NCBI GenBank assembly: GCA_003244105.1
Contig: QHBK01000003.1
Span: 162,396 to 226,395 of the forward strand
Length of the DNA: 64,000 bases
Source of the DNA: Candidatus Eremiobacter antarcticus
GTDB taxonomy: Bacteria; Vulcanimicrobiota; Vulcanimicrobiia; Eremiobacterales; Eremiobacteraceae
Direction of reading: 5' to 3'
Part shown: in pieces, positions 54,566 to 63,126 of the stretch
Layout: each line of letters opens with the position of its first letter
Position numbering within the stretch: the first letter of the stretch is position 1
The notes under the pieces: model-generated
Database searches by the model: none
What the model saw: only the letters and a program-made list of their open reading frames with translations
Told to the model about the DNA's origin: nothing
Translations under genes and position numbers: made by a program

Positions 54566-55463
54566 GGTCGCGCCCGAAGTCAGCGTCATCATCGCGACTC
54601 GCGATCGCGCGGCGATGTTGCAACGGTGCCTGAGGACGCTGCTGCGCCAGTCGGCGGTCGGGCGCTTCGAGATCGTCGTCGCGGACAACGGCTCGAGCGA
54701 CGACACGCAGCGTGTCCTTGCCGAGCATCGCTCGGCCGCCGCCAGCATCGATGTGGCATTGCGCGAGCTCCCGGTGCCGGAGCCCAGCAGAGCAAAAGCG
54801 CGCAATGCCGCCGTGGCGAAAGCCGCAGGCGATATCGTTCTGTTCTGCGATGACGACACTATCGTGCCGCAGCATTTCGTCGCCCGTCATCTCGACGAGC
54901 ACCGGCGCGCGCAGCGTCTGGTCGTGAGCGGCCCGATCGTGAACGTCCCCGACCCCGAAGCGCTGCCGCCTCCCGGAGCGAGGCACTATTCCCGCGCGTT
55001 TTTCTGCACCTGCAACGCGAGCGTGCGCAGATCGGAGCTTGAAGCGGCCGGGGGATTCGACGAGCGTTACGATCTCTATGGCTGGGAAGACACCGATCTC
55101 GGAATCCGGCTCAAAGCCCGTGGTCTCGTGCGCGTTTTCTGCCGGCAAGCATACATCTACCATGTGAAGCCTGCGATGACGACAACGCTCGGGCGCAGAC
55201 GCGCATTGGCGGTCGAGAAAGGCAAGATGGCAGGCCTTTTCGTCCGCAAGTCGCCCTCCTGGCCGGTCAAGTTGGCGACCGGGGCTTATGCTGCGAACTT
55301 CGCTCGGGCCCGCCTGCTGCATGCACCCCCTCTGCGGGCGCTGTACGAGCAGCTCGCAGCGCCGGAAAGGCACGATTCGACTCTGAAAGCGTTGGCGACC
55401 GAAGCGCTCGTCGACGCGGCGTACGTGGATGCGCTGCGCGGCGCCCTGCGCACGCATGCCTGA
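54555..55463 (+). CDS. Family 2 glycosyltransferase
   Basis: 302 residues from TTG 54555. GT-A fold: VSVIIATRDRAAMLQRCL, VADNGSSDDTQ, ARNAAVAKAAGDIVLFCDDD (DxD-type metal site), and the acceptor block GGFDERYDLYGWEDTDLGIR. A C-terminal helical part follows. Similar to the GT2 genes at 57533 and 59515 (all share a W/H-E-D-L/T-x-L-G block), probably duplicated. Confidence 0.88.
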   Translation: MPSKVAPEVSVIIATRDRAAMLQRCLRTLLRQSAVGRFEIVVADNGSSDDTQRVLAEHRSAAASIDVALRELPVPEPSRAKARNAAVAKAAGDIVLFCDDDTIVPQHFVARHLDEHRRAQRLVVSGPIVNVPDPEALPPPGARHYSRAFFCTCNASVRRSELEAAGGFDERYDLYGWEDTDLGIRLKARGLVRVFCRQAYIYHVKPAMTTTLGRRRALAVEKGKMAGLFVRKSPSWPVKLATGAYAANFARARLLHAPPLRALYEQLAAPERHDSTLKALATEALVDAAYVDALRGALRTHA

Positions 55464-56493
55464 CCGCGATGGAATCCTTTTGGTGCGGTTGGACGGTCTC
55501 GGCGACGCGGCGCTGTGCATACCCGCGCTCGAAGGCCTGAGCCGCGCCTTCCCGGCGGCACGTTTCGGGGCGGTGTGCTCCCGCGCCAACGACGCTCTGT
55601 TCTCCGACCGCGTCGCGCGAGTGTTCGTCTGCGATTCGCGACGGCCGCCCGAAACGCTGATGGCTGAGATACGCGCCGAGCGGTATGCGCGTGCGGTGGT
55701 CGCGACAGAAGAGGTCGTGGGTTATCGGATCGGCCGGCAGTCCGGCGCCACGGAGATCGCGGGCTTCTGGCACGGCTTGCACAAGCCGTTCAAGTCGCTG
55801 TGGCAACGCTCGCAACTCACGGCCCCGGTGTTCCGCCCGGCAGCTTGGTCGACTGATGCGACCCACGAGGTGCTGGCGCTGTATTCATTGGCGCAAGCGC
55901 TGGGTGCCGAGGATCCGCCGCCTGCAGATCCTGAGAGCCTGCGCAGCTGGATGCGGATCGATCCGGCTCCCGCCGCTTTTGTCTCGAAGAATCATTTGGG
56001 CTTCCAAGTCAGCCGCAAGTGGTTCACGGAAGGCTGGGGCGCAAGCGCAGTGACCGAGGCGCTGCTGATCGCCATGAAAGTCTCGGGCTTCCATAGCTGT
56101 GCGCTCTTGGCATCAGCGCAGGACGAGGGCCTCGCGTGCTCCCTCATTGAACAGATTCCGGCTGCCGCACGAGCCGACGGACGGTTCCGGTTCCTCGGGG
56201 CGTTGCCGATGGCGCGCTGGCTCAAAGCGCTCGACTCAATCGCCGCGCTCGTGACCGCCGATACCGGGGCGGCTCATGTCAGCGGCATGCTCGGGGTTCC
56301 GGTCATTGACGTCTTCGATGCCGCGGTGTTCCAACGGCTGTCCCCTCAATGGCGCCCATGGGGAGCCCCGGCGCGTTGCGCAGCCAAAATGCGCTGGCAG
56401 CCGGATGCGGGGCGAGTGTTAGGAGCGCAGATCGGCGAGGCCATTCGCGACCTCTTGGCGACGGCCGCCGTCGCTTCGGGGCAGCCCTCTTGA
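55456..56493 (+). CDS. Family 9 glycosyltransferase (heptosyltransferase-like)
   Basis: 345 residues from ATG 55456, 8-base overlap with the previous gene. GT-B: ILLVRLDGLGDAALCIPALE at the N-terminus, and ALVTADTGAAHVSGMLGVPVID near the C-terminus, the nucleotide-sugar site of ADP-heptose:LPS heptosyltransferases. The middle is divergent (SRKWFTEGWG). Confidence 0.85.
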   Translation: MPDRDGILLVRLDGLGDAALCIPALEGLSRAFPAARFGAVCSRANDALFSDRVARVFVCDSRRPPETLMAEIRAERYARAVVATEEVVGYRIGRQSGATEIAGFWHGLHKPFKSLWQRSQLTAPVFRPAAWSTDATHEVLALYSLAQALGAEDPPPADPESLRSWMRIDPAPAAFVSKNHLGFQVSRKWFTEGWGASAVTEALLIAMKVSGFHSCALLASAQDEGLACSLIEQIPAAARADGRFRFLGALPMARWLKALDSIAALVTADTGAAHVSGMLGVPVIDVFDAAVFQRLSPQWRPWGAPARCAAKMRWQPDAGRVLGAQIGEAIRDLLATAAVASGQPS

Positions 56494-57536
56494 GCGGCCC
56501 CGCCATCCTCGCCGCCTGCACCGGCGGCGGCGTAGGCGACTTGCTGGCGGCGATGCCTGCGGTTCAGGCCCTTTCCCGCCACTTTCAGACTAGGCTCACG
56601 GTGCTGACCACTCCCTATGCCGCGCCGCTCATCGCCGGGCAACCTTCCGTGGCCGAAGTCATCAGCGACGATGGCGGCACACCTGTCGCGGGCTTGAGCG
56701 ACCGCTTACAAGCCCGGAGATTCACCCATGGGGTCGTCTTCTGGTCCAACGCGCGGGCCGCCGCGGCGCTGCAGCGGGCCGGCATCCCGGAGCGCGTGGG
56801 CCAAGCGCGCCGCTTGTACTCGTTTCGCTACACCAAGCACGTGACGGTTCGCAGCGAGCTGGGCGATACGGACAGCCATTGGACGGACATCCAGATGGAT
56901 TACGCTCGTGCGCTCGGAGCACAGCCGCAGCCGGACGACTTTCGCGTGCGAATCGAACCGCACCCGGAAGATCAACAACAAGCTGACGAGCTCATCCGCT
57001 GCACAGCGGCCGGACCCTATGTCGTGCTGCACGCAGTCCGAGGCATCTCGACCCAAGCGGCAGGATGGCCGCGCGCGACGTTTGCGCGCCTGGCTGACGC
57101 GCTGGCCGACGAGTTTTCGCTTCCCGTTGTTCTCAGCGGAAGCCAAGCCGATCGCGCGATCGTGTCCGACATCGTTTCCCACATGCGCACGCAGGGCTAC
57201 AATGCTGCCGGCTTGACGACGCTTTTGGGATTCGCCGCGCTTTCGGCGGGCGCGCGCGCGGTCGTCGCGCTTGATTCCGGACCCATGCATATCGCAGCGG
57301 CGGCAGGAGCTCCGACCGTGGGCATATTCGCGTTGCGGACCGACCATCCCAGGCGCTGGCGTCCTTTAGGACCGCGCGTTGCAGTCGTCGGGCCAAGTTA
57401 CCCGTGCCCGCGCTTCTGCCGCAAGGAGACGTGCCGGACGTTTGCGTGTTACGGCGCGCTCCCCGTGGAGGCGATCGTCGCGACCGCGCGCTCGCTCAGC
57501 GATGCAGCCGCGATACCCGCGGCTCAAGCGACGTGA
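56490..57536 (+). CDS. Family 9 glycosyltransferase (heptosyltransferase-like)
   Basis: 348 residues from TTG 56490, which overlaps the previous stop as TTGA. N-terminal GGGVGDLLAAMPAVQALSRH; C-terminal AVVALDSGPMHIAAAAGAPTVGIFALR. Late Cys cluster CPRFCRKETCRTFAC, found in some heptosyltransferase-like proteins. Likely transfers heptose to a surface glycan core. Confidence 0.87.
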   Translation: MSGPAILAACTGGGVGDLLAAMPAVQALSRHFQTRLTVLTTPYAAPLIAGQPSVAEVISDDGGTPVAGLSDRLQARRFTHGVVFWSNARAAAALQRAGIPERVGQARRLYSFRYTKHVTVRSELGDTDSHWTDIQMDYARALGAQPQPDDFRVRIEPHPEDQQQADELIRCTAAGPYVVLHAVRGISTQAAGWPRATFARLADALADEFSLPVVLSGSQADRAIVSDIVSHMRTQGYNAAGLTTLLGFAALSAGARAVVALDSGPMHIAAAAGAPTVGIFALRTDHPRRWRPLGPRVAVVGPSYPCPRFCRKETCRTFACYGALPVEAIVATARSLSDAAAIPAAQAT

Positions 57537-58435
57537 AGGCGCCGCTCATCAGCGTGCAGCTGTGCACGCACGACCGCCGCGAGCTGATCGGCCGAGTGCT
57601 TGAAGCGCTGTTCGTGCAAGATCTGAATGCAGCCGACTACGAGATAATCCTGGTGGATGACGGTTCGACCGACGACACGTACGACTCGGTGTTGCGCCGC
57701 GTCCGCCCCACGTGCGCCTTTCATCTCGTGCGCCAAGCCAACGGGGGCCTTGCCCGCAGCAGAAACGTGGGCATCGCACGGGCACGTGGCGAGATCATCC
57801 TCTTCATGGACGACGACGTCTTGGCCACGGCGAACCTCTTGAGCGCTCACGTGCGCTTTCACGAGCGTCATGCCCGTTCGATTTGCCGGGGCGCGGTGAT
57901 CAACGTCTCCTCTTTCGACCATCTGCCGCCCGCCAAGTACTCCTTGCGGCATTACTCAGGAGCGTATTTTTGGACCACGAACGTGTCGGTTCCATTGGCG
58001 GTCGTGAAAGATGCAGGCAGCTTTGACGAGCGCTTCCGGGAATACGGCTGGGAAGATCTCGAACTGGGCTACCGCTTGCGCGCAGCGGGGGTGGCCTCGC
58101 TGTTGGCCCGGGACGCGCTTGTCTATCATTATAAGCCACCACTGTCCCCAGCTCAGTTTCCCCGCTTGGCGGAACAAGCGCGCGCCCAGGCTCGCACTGC
58201 CGTGCAGTTCTTGCGCAAGCATCCTCACTGGCGCGTCGCGCTTGCGACCGGTCAGATGAAACCCATGCTGTGGTGGAGCGGCGTGGCGCGGCGGCGCGGC
58301 TGGCCTCGCTTGATGCAGAAGATAGCGTCGGCGAATAGCGACGGCCCCATGACCCTGCGCCTGCGCCGCTGGGCTGCTCAGCGCGCCGCTCGGGCTGCCT
58401 ATTTCGAAGAGCTCGCGGTCAAGCGCACCCCATGA
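57533..58435 (+). CDS. Family 2 glycosyltransferase
   Basis: 300 residues from GTG 57533 (GTGA overlap). Motifs: ISVQLCTHDRRELIGRVL, LVDDGSTDDTYDSV, ARSRNVGIARARGEIILFMD with following DDD, and GSFDERFREYGWEDLELGYR. Close in layout to the GT2 at 54555. Cytoplasmic transferase acting on an unknown acceptor. Confidence 0.88.
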   Translation: MKAPLISVQLCTHDRRELIGRVLEALFVQDLNAADYEIILVDDGSTDDTYDSVLRRVRPTCAFHLVRQANGGLARSRNVGIARARGEIILFMDDDVLATANLLSAHVRFHERHARSICRGAVINVSSFDHLPPAKYSLRHYSGAYFWTTNVSVPLAVVKDAGSFDERFREYGWEDLELGYRLRAAGVASLLARDALVYHYKPPLSPAQFPRLAEQARAQARTAVQFLRKHPHWRVALATGQMKPMLWWSGVARRRGWPRLMQKIASANSDGPMTLRLRRWAAQRAARAAYFEELAVKRTP

Positions 58436-59508
58436 GCCTCACTTTGGACGCGGCGCTAACCACGCCTCAAAGCCCCACCGCCGACCGGCCCTTTGGACGC
58501 ATCCTGTTGATCCGCACGGACCGCGTCGGCGATCTCGTCCTTTCCACGCCTGCAATCGCCTCGTTTCGCAAGTCCTGGCCGAACGCGCATATCGACGCCG
58601 TGGTCAGCGCCTACACGGAGCCCGTGCTGCGGCACAGCCCCGACGTGGATGCCATCCACATCATTCCGAAAAACTCAACGCGCTCCCAAGGCCGCCGCAT
58701 CGTCGCCAGGCTTGGCGCGCAGGCGGACCTTGCCGTAGCGCTTGCGCCGCGCACCGATGATCTGTATTTGGCGGGACGGTCCGAAGCCAGGACGCGGATC
58801 GGCTACGTATACCGGCGCCGCTATCTCAGCCGCGTCATGGCGCGCTTGCTTTTGACCGATTTTTGTCTCTCCGAAGCCGACCCGCAACTGGCGGATCGTA
58901 TTCCGCACGCGCACATCGAACATGAGGTGCGCCAAGTGCTGGCGCTCGTGCCATTCGCCGGCGGCAAGCGATTGACCGAAGAACTGACGTTGGGGCTGGG
59001 AGGCGACGATATTGCCTTCGCGGCGGCGCAAGCACCGCTCGGCGCCGCTGTTCTCACGCTCGCGCCTCGCTGGTTCGCCTCCAACTTCGGCATCGACGCC
59101 GTTCGCGAACTGCTCCTGCGCTTAGCCGCGCGCCAGGCGCATGTCGTCGTGACATACGGAGCGGACACGGAAAGCGAAGCTGCAGCGTTGCGCGGGAGCG
59201 CCTCCAACATCACATGGTTCGGCGGGCTTCCCTTGCTTCGCTGGGCGGCGGTATTGGCGCGCGCAGCGGTCGTGATCAGCGTCGATACCGGCGCAACGCA
59301 CGTCGCTGCGGCGCTCAAGGTGCCGGTGGTCGTCATCTTCGAACGGGAACATTACAGCCTCTGTTCGCAGGAATGGAGCCCCTGGCGCGTGCCCAGCGCC
59401 ATGCTCTGCAAGCCGCCAGCGGGCGTGAGCCCGGCGGCGTTGCTGGATGACGTCGTCGCGGCGGCCACTCATCTGAGCGGCGCCCGAGAACTGACGGCCT
59501 TCTCTTAA
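58432..59508 (+). CDS. Family 9 glycosyltransferase (heptosyltransferase-like)
   Basis: 358 residues, ATG 58432 overlapping the previous stop (ATGA). ILLIRTDRVGDLVLSTPAIA and AVVISVDTGATHVAAALKVP with VVVIFEREHYSLCSQEWSPW define the GT9 fold and donor site. Third of three GT9 genes, alternating with GT2 genes. Confidence 0.88.
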   Translation: MSLTLDAALTTPQSPTADRPFGRILLIRTDRVGDLVLSTPAIASFRKSWPNAHIDAVVSAYTEPVLRHSPDVDAIHIIPKNSTRSQGRRIVARLGAQADLAVALAPRTDDLYLAGRSEARTRIGYVYRRRYLSRVMARLLLTDFCLSEADPQLADRIPHAHIEHEVRQVLALVPFAGGKRLTEELTLGLGGDDIAFAAAQAPLGAAVLTLAPRWFASNFGIDAVRELLLRLAARQAHVVVTYGADTESEAAALRGSASNITWFGGLPLLRWAAVLARAAVVISVDTGATHVAAALKVPVVVIFEREHYSLCSQEWSPWRVPSAMLCKPPAGVSPAALLDDVVAAATHLSGARELTAFS

Positions 59509-59514
59509 GCACCG

Positions 59515-60465
59515 ATGTCCGGCCTCGAGCTTTCGGTCGTCATGCCGACCTTCAACCGCATCGATACCCTGCGTCACGTCTTGCCGACGTTGCTCAACCA
59601 ATCGCTGCCCGCCGACGCCTACGAGATCATCATCGCGGACTCGGGCAGCTCCGACGGCACGGCGGAGTACGTGTCGTCGCTCGTATCTTCCGGCGGCCCT
59701 ACAGTCCGCTATCTGCCCGGCGAGTACACGGGGCGAGCCTCAGCGCGCAACGCCGGTATTCTGGCTTCGAGCGCAAACGTGGTGATGTTCACGGACGCCG
59801 ATATCTTGGCGTCGCGCACCCTGCTCGAGCGTCACGCCGCCCGCCACCGCGTGCCAGGCGGCAGGCGGGTAGCCGTCGTCGGCTGCGAGCTGCAAGTCGT
59901 GTCGCTCGAGGACTATCGCCGCCAGCGCGATGAGATCGCAGCGCGCAAGCCCCTACATCCCGCGACCCGTCGCCGCCTGAGCTGGCTGTATTTCTTGACC
60001 GGCAATGCGTCGGTGCGCCGTGACGATCTTGTGCGCGCCGGCTCTTTCGACGAGCAGTTCACGGGATACGGGCACGAAGATTTGGAACTAGGTTACCGGT
60101 TGCAGAAAAGCGGCGTAGAGCTTCTCTACGAGCCGGAGGCGCTCAATTTCCATTGGCATCCAGTCGCGTTCGGCGAACAAGTGAGGCGCATGGAACTCGC
60201 GGGTGTGTCGACGGTGCGGTTCTACTGCAAGCATCAAGATATGGCGGTGAAAGCGTATTTGGGGATGACGCCCGTTTCCATGGGATTGCACTCGCTGTTG
60301 CGCGCCTTGCCGCCGCTGCGCGCAGCGTTAGAACGCTCGGGAGCGAGCGTCGACGCACCCCGCAAGAACAGCTGGCCCTACATCGCCCGCCAGATCGCCT
60401 ATCAGTACCACTACGTCAGCGGCATCAAGCGCGCGCTGCGCGAAGGCCTGCCCGCGTCGCCGTGA
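59515..60465 (+). CDS. Family 2 glycosyltransferase
   Basis: 316 residues. LSVVMPTFNRIDTLRHVL, IADSGSSDGTAEYV, ASARNAGILASSANVVMFTD with D-A-D, and GSFDEQFTGYGHEDLELGYR. The long C-terminal part may bind the acceptor. The stop overlaps the aspS GTG (GTGA), tying glycan genes to a housekeeping synthetase. Confidence 0.88.
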   Translation: MSGLELSVVMPTFNRIDTLRHVLPTLLNQSLPADAYEIIIADSGSSDGTAEYVSSLVSSGGPTVRYLPGEYTGRASARNAGILASSANVVMFTDADILASRTLLERHAARHRVPGGRRVAVVGCELQVVSLEDYRRQRDEIAARKPLHPATRRRLSWLYFLTGNASVRRDDLVRAGSFDEQFTGYGHEDLELGYRLQKSGVELLYEPEALNFHWHPVAFGEQVRRMELAGVSTVRFYCKHQDMAVKAYLGMTPVSMGLHSLLRALPPLRAALERSGASVDAPRKNSWPYIARQIAYQYHYVSGIKRALREGLPASP

Positions 60466-62240
60466 CGCAGCGGCGAGCGGCGAGCTGCGGCGAGCTGCGC
60501 AAGGCAGACGTTGGTCAAGCCGTGTTGATCCGCGGATGGGTGAACGCCACCCGAGATCACGGGGGCCTCATATTCGTCGACGTGCGCGATCGCTTCGGCG
60601 TCACCCAAGCCGTGTTCGACCCCCGCTCGGGGGAAGAGGAGGCGCGCGTCGCCGCAAGCCTGCGGTCTGAGGACGTGGTGGCGATCGGTGGCGTCGTTCG
60701 GGCGCGCCCCGCGGGCACCGAAAACGCGAAACTGCCGACGGGCGACATCGAGATCGCGGCAACCGATCTCTCAGTGCTGAACCGCTCCAAGACTCCCCCC
60801 TTTCCTATCCACGGCGATGGTGAGATCGATGAATCCCTGCGCTTGCGGTACCGCTACCTCGACCTGCGAAGGCCGCACATGCAGCGCAACATCATCTTGC
60901 GGCACCGGGCGATCAAAGCGGTGAGAGACCATCTGGACGCCCAAGGGTTTTTGGAGATAGAAACGCCCATGCTCATCAAGCAAACGCCCGAGGGGGCGCG
61001 CGATTTCGTGGTGCCCAGCCGCCTGCACCCGGGCGCATTCTATGCACTGCCGCAGTCGCCGCAGCTCTTCAAACAGCTGCTCATGGTGGCGGGCTTTCAC
61101 CGCTACTTCCAGATAGCGCGCTGCTTTCGGGATGAGGACACTCGCGCGGACCGACAGCCCGAGTTCACGCAGATCGATGTGGAGATGGCGTTTCCGACCC
61201 AAGATGAGATCATCCACGTCATCGAAAGCACGCTCGCGCACATGTTCCGCGAGGCGCTGGGCGTCGACATAGCAGTTCCGTTCGTGCGCCTGACGCACGA
61301 GCAAGCCATGGCCGACTACGGCTCGGACAAGCCCGACCTGCGCTTCGGAATGAAGCTGAGCGATGTGAGCGCGGCGTTTGCCGGCACCGAGTTCAAGATC
61401 TTCAGCCAAGCGCTGGCGCGCGGCGATGCCATCCTCGCATTCGTCGATCCGGGCGGGGCTGCGAGGCCACGGCGTGAGTTTGATACGCTCGCTGCGACCG
61501 CGGTCGAGTTGGGCGCGCGCGGGCTCGGTTGGATCTCGTTTGCGGGTGACGGCGTCAGGTCGTCGCTGCCCAAGGCGGCGCTGACAGAAGAGATGCTGAG
61601 ATTGTTGCGCGAGCGCACGGGCGCCCGTACCGGTGATGCGCTCTATGTGGTGGCGGACGAGCTGCGCGCTGCGCAGACGGTCGCCGGCAAGCTTCGGGTC
61701 CATGTCGCCGATCAGCGCGGTCTGCGCGACTCGAAGACCTTCGCGTTTTGCTGGGTGCTGGATTTTCCGCTGTTCGAACGCGATGAGGAGACCGGGGGGT
61801 TGATGCCTGCGCACCATCCCTTCACCGCGCCGGCACATGGAGATGAATCATTGAGCGGCGATCCGCTGGCGCTACGGGCTCAGCACTACGACGTCGTGCT
61901 CAACGGCATGGAGCTGGGCAGCGGATCCATCCGCATCCACGATCCGGCGGTGCAGAGGAAGATCTTCTCCGTGCTGAGCTATTCCGACGCGGACGTGGAA
62001 CAGCGGTTTGGATTTCTGCTGGAGGCGTTCGCGCACGGCGCGCCGCCCCACGGCGGCATGGCGCTCGGGGTCGACCGCATCATCCTGCTGATGGCGGGCG
62101 GAGATTCGATTCGGGAGGTGATCGCCTTTCCGAAGAACCAGCGCTTCGCCGACCCGATGATGGAAGCGCCGGCACAGCTGGCGCCTGAGGTCCTGCGTGA
62201 ACTCCACCTCAAGACCGACATCCCCAAGCGGCGGCTGTAA
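60462..62240 (+). CDS. aspS: Aspartate--tRNA ligase
   Basis: 592 residues from GTG 60462. An N-terminal OB anticodon domain (VLIRGWVNATRDHGGLIFVD), class II motifs (TPMLIKQTPEGARDFVVPSR; FRDEDTRADRQPEFTQIDVE; GVDRIILLMAG) and the bacterial GAD insertion (about 300-400) give the full bacterial-type length. Whether it is Asp-specific or Asx-type cannot be told; gatCAB is not in the window. Confidence 0.94.
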   Translation: MTQRRAASCGELRKADVGQAVLIRGWVNATRDHGGLIFVDVRDRFGVTQAVFDPRSGEEEARVAASLRSEDVVAIGGVVRARPAGTENAKLPTGDIEIAATDLSVLNRSKTPPFPIHGDGEIDESLRLRYRYLDLRRPHMQRNIILRHRAIKAVRDHLDAQGFLEIETPMLIKQTPEGARDFVVPSRLHPGAFYALPQSPQLFKQLLMVAGFHRYFQIARCFRDEDTRADRQPEFTQIDVEMAFPTQDEIIHVIESTLAHMFREALGVDIAVPFVRLTHEQAMADYGSDKPDLRFGMKLSDVSAAFAGTEFKIFSQALARGDAILAFVDPGGAARPRREFDTLAATAVELGARGLGWISFAGDGVRSSLPKAALTEEMLRLLRERTGARTGDALYVVADELRAAQTVAGKLRVHVADQRGLRDSKTFAFCWVLDFPLFERDEETGGLMPAHHPFTAPAHGDESLSGDPLALRAQHYDVVLNGMELGSGSIRIHDPAVQRKIFSVLSYSDADVEQRFGFLLEAFAHGAPPHGGMALGVDRIILLMAGGDSIREVIAFPKNQRFADPMMEAPAQLAPEVLRELHLKTDIPKRRL

Positions 62241-62243
62241 GGC

Positions 62244-63122
62244 ATGACCCTGCCGGCCGTCACGCTGATCCCCGAAAGCGATGTCACCGACGAACGCGTG
62301 CGAGAGGCGTTTCGCGATATAAAGAACGCCTTGCGCGTGCCCATCGTGAACGCAGTCTTTCAAGCCTATGCAGCCGTTCCCAAATTCTTGGATCTGGCGT
62401 GGCGGCGCTTGCGGCCCAGCATCCTCACCGCGCAATTCGGTTTGGAAGCGGCCAAGATCAACAGGCTGGCCGAATCTGGAACATCCGGCTGGTCGATCGG
62501 CGATCACGCCGCGCTGCTGCGCGCGCGCAACATCGGCAATGCGGACTTGCGGATGATGCGCCAGATCGTCGAGCTCTTCGCCGTCGTGAACGCGAAGCTT
62601 TTGATCTTGACCAATGCGGTGGATGCTGCCTTGTCGGGCGCCACGGTCGGAGGGGCGGGCACATCGGGTCCCGTGCACAACGACGACCGCGAACGCAACC
62701 TCAAGGAGTTCCGCGGCGTGCGCCTGCATATCGTCGACGAACGCGATGCTCCGCCGCGCGTGCGGTCGATCTATGACGAAATCAAGCAAGCCTTCGCGCT
62801 GCCGTTCGTGCCCAACGACTACCGCGCCATGGCCGCCTATCCGGATTGGCTCGATATCGCTTGGAAAGACTGCCGAGCGATGTTCCAAGATCTTCGGCAT
62901 AAGGCGCTCGAGCGGGAGGTCGAGGGCGCAGGACACGATGCCGTGAGGACGTTGCCGCACCGGTTTTCGTTGAGCCAATATCTGCTCGAGAGCAACGGCT
63001 TGAACGATGCGGAACGCGCGCGCCTCGCGGAGATCAACCGCATGTTCGTACGCGCGCTGCCGCGTCTGGTCATCAGCGGCGAGGTCTGCCGGCGGGGGCT
63101 CGGTCAGGAAACCGTCTGGTGA
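62244..63122 (+). CDS. DehI-like (2-haloacid dehalogenase family) protein
   Basis: 292 residues. An internal duplication is visible: EAFRDIKNALRVPIVNAVFQ...PKFLDLAWRRLRP (21-58) and SIYDEIKQAFALPFVPNDYR...PDWLDIAWKDCRA (175-212). This two-repeat helical layout is that of DehI halocarboxylic acid dehalogenases. I cannot place the catalytic Asp with confidence. It begins 3 bases after aspS and ends the operon. Dehalogenation is family-based inference. Confidence 0.7.
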   Translation: MTLPAVTLIPESDVTDERVREAFRDIKNALRVPIVNAVFQAYAAVPKFLDLAWRRLRPSILTAQFGLEAAKINRLAESGTSGWSIGDHAALLRARNIGNADLRMMRQIVELFAVVNAKLLILTNAVDAALSGATVGGAGTSGPVHNDDRERNLKEFRGVRLHIVDERDAPPRVRSIYDEIKQAFALPFVPNDYRAMAAYPDWLDIAWKDCRAMFQDLRHKALEREVEGAGHDAVRTLPHRFSLSQYLLESNGLNDAERARLAEINRMFVRALPRLVISGEVCRRGLGQETVW

Positions 63123-63126
63123 TTCC

